Source: Candidatus Sungbacteria bacterium RIFCSPHIGHO2_01_FULL_50_25
Lineage (GTDB): Bacteria; Patescibacteriota; Minisyncoccia; Sungbacterales; HO2-52-23
Direction: 5' to 3'
DNA length: 9,633 nucleotides
NCBI GenBank assembly: GCA_001822215.1
Contig: MHQD01000005.1
Span: 1-9,633, forward strand
Shown: piece by piece, positions 1 to 5,894 of the stretch
How the letters are laid out: each line of letters starts with the position of its first letter
How positions within the stretch are numbered: the stretch's first letter is position 1
The notes under the pieces: model-generated
The model's input: the letters and a program-made list of their open reading frames with translations, nothing else
Database searches by the model: none
Told to the model about the DNA's origin: nothing
Position numbers and translations under genes: made by a program

Positions 1-554
1 TTACGCCGGAGGTTCTTAATATCAAAGACGCGCTTTTGGTCGACGTCGGAGGTGAAGAAACTTCTCTCATGCTTTTGCAAAACGGTTCTCTCCTTCAGTT
101 CGTCTATTTCCCTTTGGGGGTGCGGCGTTTTATAAAAGGGATCGCGCGCCTCACCGGCGCGACATTGGAGGAAGCGGAAGATCTGCATCGCCAATATATT
201 GAACGGATTTCCGATCCCGCAAAGCGCGATCGGCTCAGCCAATTTCTGGTAACCGAAAGCGAGGAGTGGAAAAAGAAATTTTTTGAAACCCGCGATTCGT
301 TCTACCACATCGGACTTTTGCCGGAGGACGTGGTGCTTTTCGGCGGCGGTGCCGGAATGCCGGAGATTCGCGCCATATTGAGGGATCCGGAATGGATGAA
401 AGGTTTTTCATATGCTGATACGCCGCGCGTCCGCGTTTTCGATCCTACCGTATTTTTCGGCGGGGATTCTTTGGGCGGCGCGCTTAGCGGGCCCGCGGAT
501 GTCGGCATCGGCGGCCTTGTGTATTACGTAATGAAAGAAATGAGCCGAGTATAG
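1..554 (+). CDS. Actin-fold ATPase, FtsA/PilM-like, C-terminal part (5' truncated)
   Basis: The reading frame is open from the left edge (codons begin at base 3), so only the C-terminal ~184 residues are present; the TTG at 36 is not a credible start. Two actin/FtsA/PilM-type nucleotide-binding motifs are visible: a phosphate-2-like LLVDVGGEETSLMLL followed by a beta strand and a PLG turn, and an adenosine-like DVVLFGGGAGMPEI about 70 residues later. Proteins of this fold polymerise on or dock at the inner face of the membrane, as FtsA does in division and PilM in type IV pilus assembly. The next gene, 21 bases downstream, encodes a membrane protein with a large cytoplasmic N-terminus, which fits a cytoplasmic-ATPase plus membrane-partner pair. 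I cannot choose between an FtsA and a PilM assignment from this fragment. Confidence 0.65.
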   Translation, partial: TPEVLNIKDALLVDVGGEETSLMLLQNGSLLQFVYFPLGVRRFIKGIARLTGATLEEAEDLHRQYIERISDPAKRDRLSQFLVTESEEWKKKFFETRDSFYHIGLLPEDVVLFGGGAGMPEIRAILRDPEWMKGFSYADTPRVRVFDPTVFFGGDSLGGALSGPADVGIGGLVYYVMKEMSRV

Positions 555-575
555 TAAGATAGAGAGTATACATAT

Positions 576-2198
576 ATGCCAAAAGCAAAAGGACAATCAG
601 ACGGCATTAGGAAGCGCGGAGGCGCACGTGTCGAGCACACAATCTCTTTGGTTGGAAAAGGGGAGAGCGAGGATGCATTGAAACAGGTTCCTCTCCGTTC
701 CGAGAAGAAGGAATTGGAAACAAAGCCGATTCGGCCGGAAGCCGTTGTAAAGCCGCAAAGCGGGCCTGTGTTGCCGGAAATCCTGCCTGAGAAAAAACCA
801 AGCGCAGGATCGCGCCCGCTTGTTCCCGATATTCCGCTCTTCCAAAAAAAAGCGATTCCGGAAGAGCGCGTGTTGAAGGATGCGGCAACAGATATACTTC
901 CGCCGTCTTTGGCGCAAGCCCCTCAATCATCGGCGATTGGGGATAAGGTTTCCTCATGGTTTTCTAAAAAGAAACAGGAAGAATCCGGGAAAGAAGATAA
1001 TTTTTACACCGGCGTCGGGTTTACCGAGGAAGAGCACGGCGGGAAAAAACGGCGTTCTGCGCTCGTAAAAGGCATTGCGGCGGGCGGCGGCGGAGTCATT
1101 ATTCTTTTTGTGCTTCTCTCAACTGTGTTTGCGCGCGTTACCGTAATCCTCCATCCGAAGGTGGAGACGGTTGAGGTGAAAGACGTCGCCATGGTGTTTG
1201 ATACGTCGGCGACAGAAATACTCGCAAAGCAGAAAATTATTCCCGCGGCAAAGCTCGAGCTTACAAAGTCTGCGTCAAAAGAATTTGATTCGACGGGCAA
1301 GAAAATCGCGGATTTCAAAGCGCGGGGAAATGTAAAAATCTATAACGCTTTTAATACGTCTTCGCAGGCTCTCATCGCGACCACGCGCTTTGTAACCGAT
1401 AAAGGCCAGCTCTATCGGCTTCCCGCAAGCGTCACCGTACCGCCTGCAAAAACAGAGGGAGGGAAAATTGTTCCCCAGTTCGTTGAGGCCGAACTCGTCG
1501 CCGATCAGACAGGAGAAAGCGGTAATGTTTCCGGCGAGGTGCGGCTTGAAATCCCCGGATTTCAGGGGTCGGCAAAATACGGGAAATTTTATGCGGTTGC
1601 CGCGCAGGGTTTTTCTGGCGGTGCCCGAGGAGGCGAGCGGCGCATCGTGACCGCAGATGATCGCACCCGTGCAAGCGAAGAGGTGACAAAGCAAGTGTAT
1701 GCGGAATTGGAAAAAGAATCGGCCGCCAAGGTGCCGCCCGATTTTACCGTCGTTGATACGCTTCGCAGCATTGAAGTGACGAAGGTTGACGCTCCGTTAC
1801 CCGATACGCCGGCGGACCGCTTTAGCGTGCGCGCTGATGCAATGGCGCGCCTCATCGTGTTTCGAGAGGAAGACGTTGTCTCGTTCCTGCGCGGACTTAT
1901 CGTAGGCGTCGATCAGAAAAAAGAAATAGTCCCTGATTCAGTGTCTCTTACCTATACCGTCCGTTCGGCCGACTATGCGAAAGGAAGGGCAGAGGTCGTT
2001 TTGCGCGGTTCTATCGAGACCCGCGCGATTATCCCCGAGGGCGACATGGTCCAGGTACTTGCCGGACGGAGTATCCGCGAGGCGGAGGAGTCGCTTAGTT
2101 CCCGCGAGGATATTCTTTCATCTGTCGTCTCCCGTTTTCCGCCGTGGCTTTTGAATGTCCCTAAGAATGCCGAAAAAATTCGGGTTCAATACAAATAA
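576..2198 (+). CDS. Single-pass membrane protein with baseplate-J-like extracellular region
   Basis: 540 residues. Residues 1-160 are charged, proline-rich and probably disordered in the cytoplasm. A basic KKRR (157-160) precedes one membrane helix (about 164-188), and the rest should lie outside the membrane. Residues 265-345 have the pattern TTRFVTDKGQLYRLP, then VTVPPA, G-rich turns, LVADQTGESGNV and IPGFQGS..YGKFYA. This resembles baseplate J/gp47-like proteins, a label often given to such proteins in Parcubacteria. The C-terminus (490-540) holds an AGRSIREAEE and PPWLLNVP pattern. No catalytic residues were recognised. It lies 21 bases after the actin-fold ATPase gene, probably co-transcribed; no clear Shine-Dalgarno precedes the ATG. 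An envelope or secretion-machine component is plausible, and the function is unknown. The similarity is from memory of the motif pattern, not a search. Confidence 0.7.
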   Translation: MPKAKGQSDGIRKRGGARVEHTISLVGKGESEDALKQVPLRSEKKELETKPIRPEAVVKPQSGPVLPEILPEKKPSAGSRPLVPDIPLFQKKAIPEERVLKDAATDILPPSLAQAPQSSAIGDKVSSWFSKKKQEESGKEDNFYTGVGFTEEEHGGKKRRSALVKGIAAGGGGVIILFVLLSTVFARVTVILHPKVETVEVKDVAMVFDTSATEILAKQKIIPAAKLELTKSASKEFDSTGKKIADFKARGNVKIYNAFNTSSQALIATTRFVTDKGQLYRLPASVTVPPAKTEGGKIVPQFVEAELVADQTGESGNVSGEVRLEIPGFQGSAKYGKFYAVAAQGFSGGARGGERRIVTADDRTRASEEVTKQVYAELEKESAAKVPPDFTVVDTLRSIEVTKVDAPLPDTPADRFSVRADAMARLIVFREEDVVSFLRGLIVGVDQKKEIVPDSVSLTYTVRSADYAKGRAEVVLRGSIETRAIIPEGDMVQVLAGRSIREAEESLSSREDILSSVVSRFPPWLLNVPKNAEKIRVQYK

Positions 2199-2246
2199 TT
2201 TGTTTTTGGCCGGAATTTTGAGTTTTCAGAGTGTCTCATGGATATT

Positions 2247-2262
2247 CGCAAGCAGGCTTGCG
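2247..2262. repeat. Small hairpin after the membrane-protein gene
   Basis: CGCAAG (2247-2252) and CTTGCG (2257-2262) form a six-base-pair stem with a CAGG loop. It has no T-tract, so it is not a classical terminator. It lies just upstream of a second palindrome and the infA promoter and may help separate the two transcription units. Confidence 0.45.
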
Positions 2263-2267
2263 GCGGG

Positions 2268-2284
2268 GTCGAGCTAAGCTCGAC
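2268..2284. repeat. Near-perfect palindrome upstream of infA promoter
   Basis: GTCGAGCT (2268-2275) and AGCTCGAC (2277-2284) are exact inverted copies around a single A. The palindrome ends four bases before the putative -35 box. It could be an operator-like site for a dimeric regulator, or the stem of a weak terminator for the upstream gene; no T-run follows it. Confidence 0.45.
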
Positions 2285-2288
2285 GGGA

Positions 2289-2318
2289 TTGACTTTCTTA
2301 TTAATTTCTTGGTAGTAT
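2289..2318 (+). promoter_or_regulatory. Sigma70-type promoter for infA
   Basis: TTGACT (2289-2294) matches the -35 consensus at five of six positions. TAGTAT (2313-2318) is a fair -10 with an 18-base spacer. Transcription would begin near 2325, about 10 bases before the infA ATG, giving an almost leaderless mRNA without room for a Shine-Dalgarno; none is seen. This is the best promoter in the window and sits at the head of the ribosomal cluster. Confidence 0.6.
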
Positions 2319-2334
2319 AGCAAAGTACGTTTCT

Positions 2335-2553
2335 ATGGAAAAAGCGAGGATTTTAAAGGAAGGGGTGGTTCTCGAGAATCTTCCGAGTGCCCTTTTTCGG
2401 GTGAAGCTCGACGAAAACGGGCAAGAAATCCTTGCGCACCTTTCAGGGAAAATGCGGATACACTATATCAAGGTGCTTCCGGGCGATCGGGTCCGCCTTG
2501 AGATGACTCCGTACGACGATTCAAAGGGAAGAATCGTACATCGATTAAAATGA
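2335..2553 (+). CDS. infA: Translation initiation factor IF-1
   Basis: 72 residues, the standard length of IF-1, a one-domain OB-fold protein that binds the 30S A-site and helps IF-2 and IF-3 select the initiator tRNA. Family hallmarks are visible: the VVLENLPSALFRVKLDENG strand region, the HLSGKMR-HYIKVLPGD segment and the closing LTPYDDSKGRIVHRLK-like pattern (here MTPYDDSKGRIVHRLK). The ATG lies about 17 bases after the -10 box of the proposed promoter with no Shine-Dalgarno, so it is probably read from a near-leaderless transcript. It opens the ribosomal cluster and is followed by rpmJ, as in most bacteria, but secY, adk and map, which usually precede it, are absent; a membrane-protein gene lies there instead. 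Confidence 0.97.
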   Translation: MEKARILKEGVVLENLPSALFRVKLDENGQEILAHLSGKMRIHYIKVLPGDRVRLEMTPYDDSKGRIVHRLK

Positions 2554-2628
2554 ATAACCCAGAAGGATTTTTTTTGAATGGTGCTCGACCCTATTCTCGG
2601 CACTCATCAATTTGAATTCATATTGTAT

Positions 2629-2742
2629 TTGAAGGTTCAGGCATCAGTAAAACCGATGTGCGCAAAATGCAAGCGAATTCGACGGAAGGGTCGATTATTT
2701 GTTATTTGTACGAATCCGAAGCATAAACAGAGGCAAGGGTGA
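2629..2742 (+). CDS. rpmJ: 50S ribosomal protein L36 (bL36)
   Basis: A 37-codon gene reading KVQASVKPMCAKCKRIRRKG and then RLFVICTNPKHKQRQG, the full canonical L36 including the invariant KHKQRQG tail. It is the zinc-ribbon form: C11-x2-C14-x12-C27-x4-H32. L36 binds 23S rRNA near the base of the L7/L12 stalk. The chosen start is TTG at 2629, which gives the family's usual MKV N-terminus, but no Shine-Dalgarno precedes it. An in-frame ATG at 2578, preceded at ten bases by AAGGA (2563-2567), would add 17 residues; I consider this less likely because L36 length is strongly conserved. It lies between infA and rpsM, its standard position. Confidence 0.93.
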   Translation: MKVQASVKPMCAKCKRIRRKGRLFVICTNPKHKQRQG

Positions 2743-2747
2743 TGGGC

Positions 2748-2885
2748 GTGAAATATATTCTTTCTCGACACGGCTATCGCGCGCCCAGCGTGCGCGCTCA
2801 CCTCAGGATTCGGTCTCGCTCTTTCGCCTCCGGCGAAAACCATGCCCGCTCGACCGAATCATGGTCTCGAAAGAATATATTTCAC
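2748..2885. repeat. Nested inverted repeats forming a structured rpsM leader
   Basis: Three nested stems can be read. The outer stem is 17 perfect base pairs: GTGAAATATATTCTTTC at 2748-2764 and its complement at 2869-2885. The middle stem is nine base pairs: GATTCGGTC at 2807-2815 with GACCGAATC at 2852-2860. The inner hairpin is TTTCGCC (2822-2828), loop TCC, GGCGAAA (2832-2838). A further hairpin, GCGCGC with GCGCGC around a seven-base loop, can form at about 2779-2797. The whole fills the rpmJ-rpsM spacer and ends 22 bases before the rpsM ATG. In Escherichia coli S4 represses the alpha operon through a structured leader at this same place, so a regulatory leader or an RNase III site is a reasonable inference; a mobile repeat is the alternative. 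No target duplication flanks it. Confidence 0.7.
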
Positions 2886-2907
2886 TTAGAGGAAATTTAT
2901 TAAACGT

Positions 2908-3294
2908 ATGAGAATTGTAGGCGTAAACATTCCAGACGAAAAAAGAATTGAGTATTCGCTCCCGTCTATCTATGGCGTGGGGCTTCCTGCCGCGCGAAAG
3001 ATTTTGAAGTCCGCGCATATTGATCCTGCAAAAAAGGCAAAAGACTTAATCCCGGCGGAGATAAACAAGCTAAGGGAAATCATCGAGAAAAATTATACGA
3101 TTGAAGGCGAGTTGCGTCGGGAAATCATGACGAATATCAAGCGCCTTCGTGAACTCCAGACGTATCGTGGTACGCGACACGCGCGCGGACTTCCCGTACG
3201 AGGCCAGCGGACAAAGACAAATAACCGCACGCGCCGGGGGAACGTCCGAAAGACCATGGGATCTGGCAGAAAGCCGGCGGCATCACCCACGTAA
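2908..3294 (+). CDS. rpsM: 30S ribosomal protein S13 (uS13)
   Basis: 128 residues, close to the usual 115-125. S13 sits in the head of the 30S subunit, forms bridges to the 50S and contacts P-site tRNA through its basic tail. Visible hallmarks are RIVGVNIPDEKRIEYSL, the helix-two-turn-helix segment YGVGLPAARKIL, and the conserved LRELQTYRGTRHARGLPVRGQRTKTNNRTRRG block. The tail ends GSGRKPAASPT, and its TAA stop is the first triplet of an inverted-repeat element. The ATG at 2908 gives the standard MRIVGVNIP start; a weak GAGG (2889-2892) lies 15 bases upstream, farther than normal. It is the first gene of the alpha-operon block rpsM-rpsK-rpsD-rpoA-rplQ. Confidence 0.97.
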   Translation: MRIVGVNIPDEKRIEYSLPSIYGVGLPAARKILKSAHIDPAKKAKDLIPAEINKLREIIEKNYTIEGELRREIMTNIKRLRELQTYRGTRHARGLPVRGQRTKTNNRTRRGNVRKTMGSGRKPAASPT

Positions 3295-3424
3295 AATCCA
3301 AATATCGAAACCCTAAATTCTAAACAAGTTCCAATGACCGAAATCCAAAATAAAGAACATTTTTAACTTCATTATTTGAATTTTAGTATTGTTTCGGATT
3401 TCATGCTTCGAGTTTAGGATTTTA
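3292..3424. mobile_element. AT-rich MITE-like element with 36-nt terminal inverted repeats
   Basis: The rpsM-rpsK spacer is markedly AT-rich compared with its neighbours. Its two ends are imperfect inverted copies: 3292-3327 (starting TAAAATCC) and the complement of 3389-3424 align without gaps at 27 of 36 positions, including the outer eight bases, an inner TCGAA and a final AAACAA block. The 61 bases between encode nothing. It recalls a family of CCTAAATTCTAAAC-type intergenic repeats that I remember from environmental and CPR genomes; this is recollection, not a search. The left end contributes the TAA stop of rpsM, and the right end stops seven bases before the rpsK ATG. It has no transposase, so it would be non-autonomous. 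Confidence 0.55.
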
Positions 3425-3431
3425 GAAAATT

Positions 3432-3866
3432 ATGGGAAAAAAACGAGTCATAAAAAAAAGCGCCGAAGGAGTCACGGCGGAGGGAGAGTCAAAAGTGCGC
3501 GAGGTGAAAGTCGCGGATAGAATTTCGCGCGGCGTCGCGCATATCCAGGCGACCTATAATAATACGCTTGTGACGATTTCTGACGACAAGGGGAATACTC
3601 TTGCGGCGTCTTCAGCCGGCGCTCTTGGGTTTTCCGGCGCAAAGAAGGCGACGCCATTTGCCGCGGCGCGAGTTATCGAAGCGCTTTTCGAAAAACTCAA
3701 AAAGATGTCTTTTGATGAAATGTATGTGTTTGTGAAAGGAGTCGGTTCTGGCCGCGATTCTGCAGTTCGGTCGCTTGCGAATCGTGGATATAACATTACC
3801 GCGATAAAAGATATTACTCCTGTTCCGCACAATGGCCCGCGGTCAAAAAAGCCCCGCCGCGTGTAA
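3432..3866 (+). CDS. rpsK: 30S ribosomal protein S11 (uS11)
   Basis: 144 residues, slightly longer than the common 129 because of a 25-30-residue charged N-terminal stretch. S11 binds the 30S platform near the E-site and the 690 loop of 16S rRNA. Typical segments are GVAHIQATYNNTLVTISDDKGN, SSAGALGFSGAKKATPFAA, VKGVGSGRDSAVRSLANRGY and the C-terminal DITPVPHNGPRSKKPRRV, where the NG within HNG is the site that is isomerised in some bacteria. The ATG at 3432 follows the inverted-repeat element by only seven bases and no Shine-Dalgarno is present. Translation therefore depends on read-through transcription from rpsM or on a promoter inside that element, which I could not identify with confidence. 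Confidence 0.97.
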   Translation: MGKKRVIKKSAEGVTAEGESKVREVKVADRISRGVAHIQATYNNTLVTISDDKGNTLAASSAGALGFSGAKKATPFAAARVIEALFEKLKKMSFDEMYVFVKGVGSGRDSAVRSLANRGYNITAIKDITPVPHNGPRSKKPRRV

Positions 3867-3887
3867 TTTAGTAATTAGCAACTATCA

Positions 3888-4508
3888 ATGCCACGAACAC
3901 TTGAAAAACGAGAGCGGTCGCTCGGAGAAAAACTCTTTTTGAAGGGCGACCGATGTTCCGGCGCAAAATGCGTCATGGTGCGCCGGAATTATCCTCCCGG
4001 TATCCACGGGAAAAGGAAGCGCCGCGCAGGATCCGAGTATGGAACTCTTCTTACCGAAAAACAGAAGGTCCGCTTTACCTATGGTGTTGACGACGCCACG
4101 ATTCGCCGCTATAGTAAAGAGGCCACACTGAAAAAAGGGGTTTTCAGTTCGAATTTCTGGAGGATTCTTGAAAGCCGGCTTGATAATGTTGTGTTCAGGC
4201 TCGGTTTTTCTGTTTCAAGGCGAGCGGCCCAGCAGGTGATTGTCCACGGCCATATATGCATACACGGGAAAGCGGTGACGATTCCGTCGTATCGGGTTCG
4301 CGCAGGTGAAGTAATTTCAATTAAGGAGCGCGCGCTTGCGGGCGGGTCATTCTCCGATCTGGAGAACCGTTTGAAAAAGCATCAGGCGCCTCTCTGGCTT
4401 GAGCTCGATAGCTCGAAAAAGACCGGGACGGTTCTTCGCGCGCCAGAAGTCGAAGAGCTCGAAACCATATTTGACGTCACAAAGATTAAAGAGCTTTATT
4501 CGCGATAA
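3888..4508 (+). CDS. rpsD: 30S ribosomal protein S4 (uS4), half zinc site replaced
   Basis: 206 residues, standard length. S4 nucleates assembly of the 30S body by binding the five-way junction of 16S rRNA and, in several bacteria, represses the alpha operon. Recognisable parts are RRNYPPGIHG, the EYGTLLTEKQKVRFTYGV block (49-67), ESRLDNVVFRLGF and the S4 RNA-binding fold (about 95-160, SRRAAQQVIVHGHI...GKAVTIPSYRVRAGE), and the terminal IKELYSR. Aligned by memory to the zinc-binding Thermus S4, Cys9 and Cys12 correspond to Glu6 and Glu9 here, while the second pair is kept (Cys23, Cys28). An in-frame TAG at 3876 prevents any meaningful upstream extension. The spacer from rpsK is 21 bases with no Shine-Dalgarno. 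Confidence 0.97.
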   Translation: MPRTLEKRERSLGEKLFLKGDRCSGAKCVMVRRNYPPGIHGKRKRRAGSEYGTLLTEKQKVRFTYGVDDATIRRYSKEATLKKGVFSSNFWRILESRLDNVVFRLGFSVSRRAAQQVIVHGHICIHGKAVTIPSYRVRAGEVISIKERALAGGSFSDLENRLKKHQAPLWLELDSSKKTGTVLRAPEVEELETIFDVTKIKELYSR

Positions 4509-4572
4509 CGAAAGGATAAAATTTTTACGCATTTTCATTTTTATTCGTAATTGATTTCCATAAGTTGATATT

Positions 4573-5535
4573 ATGATTCCACTGCCACAAAAACCTTATC
4601 TTGCTTCTCAAAACGGTTCGCGTGCTGTTTTTGAAATTGAGGGATTTTATCCGGGATACGGACATACCATTGGGAACAGCCTTCGGCGCGTACTTTTGTC
4701 GTCTTTGAAAGGAGCCGCTATTACATCGGTGAAGATCGAAGGGGTACAGCACGAGTTTTCAACCATTGAAGGCGTAATGGAAGATGTCGTCGAAATCATT
4801 CTGAATTTAAAGCAGCTTCGATTTCGGCTCTATGAGGAGGGGCCATTTACGATTACGCTTTCTGTGAAAGGAGAAAAAAGCGTAACAGGCGGCGATTTTA
4901 AAATGCCGTCTCAAGTCGAGCTTATCAATACAGAGAATCACATTGCGACGCTTTCATCAAAAAAAACAAATTTTTCTTTGGAGGCAACGGTTGAATCCGG
5001 GCTTGGATATGTTCCTGTTGAGGCGCGTTCAAAAGATAAGGTGGAAGTCGGCATGATCGCTCTTGACGCCGCGTTTTCGCCAGTGCGATATGTAAATTAC
5101 GAAGTGGAAAATATGCGCGTGGGAGACCGGACCGATTACAATAAAATCCGCTTGACGATAGAAACCGACGGTTCCATTACTCCGCAAGAGGCGTTTTCCG
5201 GAGCGGTCAAAATATTGGAGGGGCAATTCTCTTCGCTTGACGCAGGCCTCGAGGATGATGGCGGCGTGTTTCCGTCGCGTGGAGCAAAACGCGAATCGGC
5301 AGAAGATGGAGGCGCGGACGAAGAGAAAGGAAATGAAGCGCTTAAAATGAAGATCGAAGATCTGGGGATTTCAAATCGAGCCCAAAACGCGCTTCGCGAA
5401 GCTGGCGTCAAGACCGTTGGAGGCCTTTCGCGCAAAAAGGAATCTGCGCTTCGCGATGTCGAAGGCCTTGGCGAAAAGGGGATCCAAGAGATTAAATCGG
5501 CGCTTTCAGGTCTCGGGTTGTCGCTCAAAGAATAA
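4573..5535 (+). CDS. rpoA: DNA-directed RNA polymerase subunit alpha
   Basis: 320 residues, the normal size. Alpha dimerises to nucleate assembly of core RNA polymerase, and its C-terminal domain touches promoter DNA and activators. The N-terminal domain shows the dimer/assembly signature GYGHTIGNSLRRVLLSSLKGAAI (residues 28-50) followed by IEGVQHEFSTIEGV-EDVVEIILNLK, and later VEARSKDKVEVGMIALDAAFSPV. An acidic, low-complexity linker (about 230-255) leads to the C-terminal domain (about 259-320) with ISNRAQNALREAGV and LGEKGIQEIKSAL. Arg269 and Asn272 match the DNA-contacting Arg265 and Asn268 of Escherichia coli, so UP-element contact should be retained. The 64-base spacer after rpsD is AT-rich and has no Shine-Dalgarno. 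Confidence 0.98.
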   Translation: MIPLPQKPYLASQNGSRAVFEIEGFYPGYGHTIGNSLRRVLLSSLKGAAITSVKIEGVQHEFSTIEGVMEDVVEIILNLKQLRFRLYEEGPFTITLSVKGEKSVTGGDFKMPSQVELINTENHIATLSSKKTNFSLEATVESGLGYVPVEARSKDKVEVGMIALDAAFSPVRYVNYEVENMRVGDRTDYNKIRLTIETDGSITPQEAFSGAVKILEGQFSSLDAGLEDDGGVFPSRGAKRESAEDGGADEEKGNEALKMKIEDLGISNRAQNALREAGVKTVGGLSRKKESALRDVEGLGEKGIQEIKSALSGLGLSLKE

Positions 5536-5545
5536 TTGAATATCC

Positions 5546-5893
5546 ATGAGACATCGGAAGAAAGGGCGAAAATTCGGGAGGGAGCGGAATATACGGCGGG
5601 CTTTGATGAAAAGCCTTGCGGTTTCGTTTTTCACAAAAGGCAGGATTGAGACAACAGAAGCGAAAGCGAAAGAATTGCGTCCGTTTGTCGAGCGACTGAT
5701 CAGCTTCGGGAAAAATCCGACAGTCGCGCATCGCCGGATTATAGCCGCGCGCGTGTCGCCCGCCATTACGAACGCAATTATTCGCATGGGGGAAAAAATG
5801 AAATCGCGCAACGGCGGATATACGCGGGTTATAAAAGCGGGCCCGAGAAAAAGCGATTCTTCGCAAAGAGCCATCATAGAGGCAGTGGAATGA
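5546..5893 (+). CDS. rplQ: 50S ribosomal protein L17 (bL17)
   Basis: 115 residues, usual length. L17 lies near the peptide exit tunnel on the 50S subunit. The family start MRHRKKGRKFGRERNIRRAL, the TKGRIETTEAKAKELRPFVERLISFGK segment and the closing GGYTRVIKAGPRKSDSSQRAIIE block are all clear. The ATG is 10 bases after the rpoA stop, as in most bacteria, again without a Shine-Dalgarno. Its TGA stop is separated by a single base from the rplM ATG, so L17 and L13 are probably translationally coupled. A long open frame on the opposite strand across this gene is only its shadow. Confidence 0.97.
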   Translation: MRHRKKGRKFGRERNIRRALMKSLAVSFFTKGRIETTEAKAKELRPFVERLISFGKNPTVAHRRIIAARVSPAITNAIIRMGEKMKSRNGGYTRVIKAGPRKSDSSQRAIIEAVE

Positions 5894-5894
5894 T

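Noticed and set aside
2551..2742. TGA read as glycine (Absconditabacteria/Gracilibacteria-type code)
   Set aside because: infA, rpmJ and rplQ all end exactly at their family C-termini with TGA, so TGA is a stop here.
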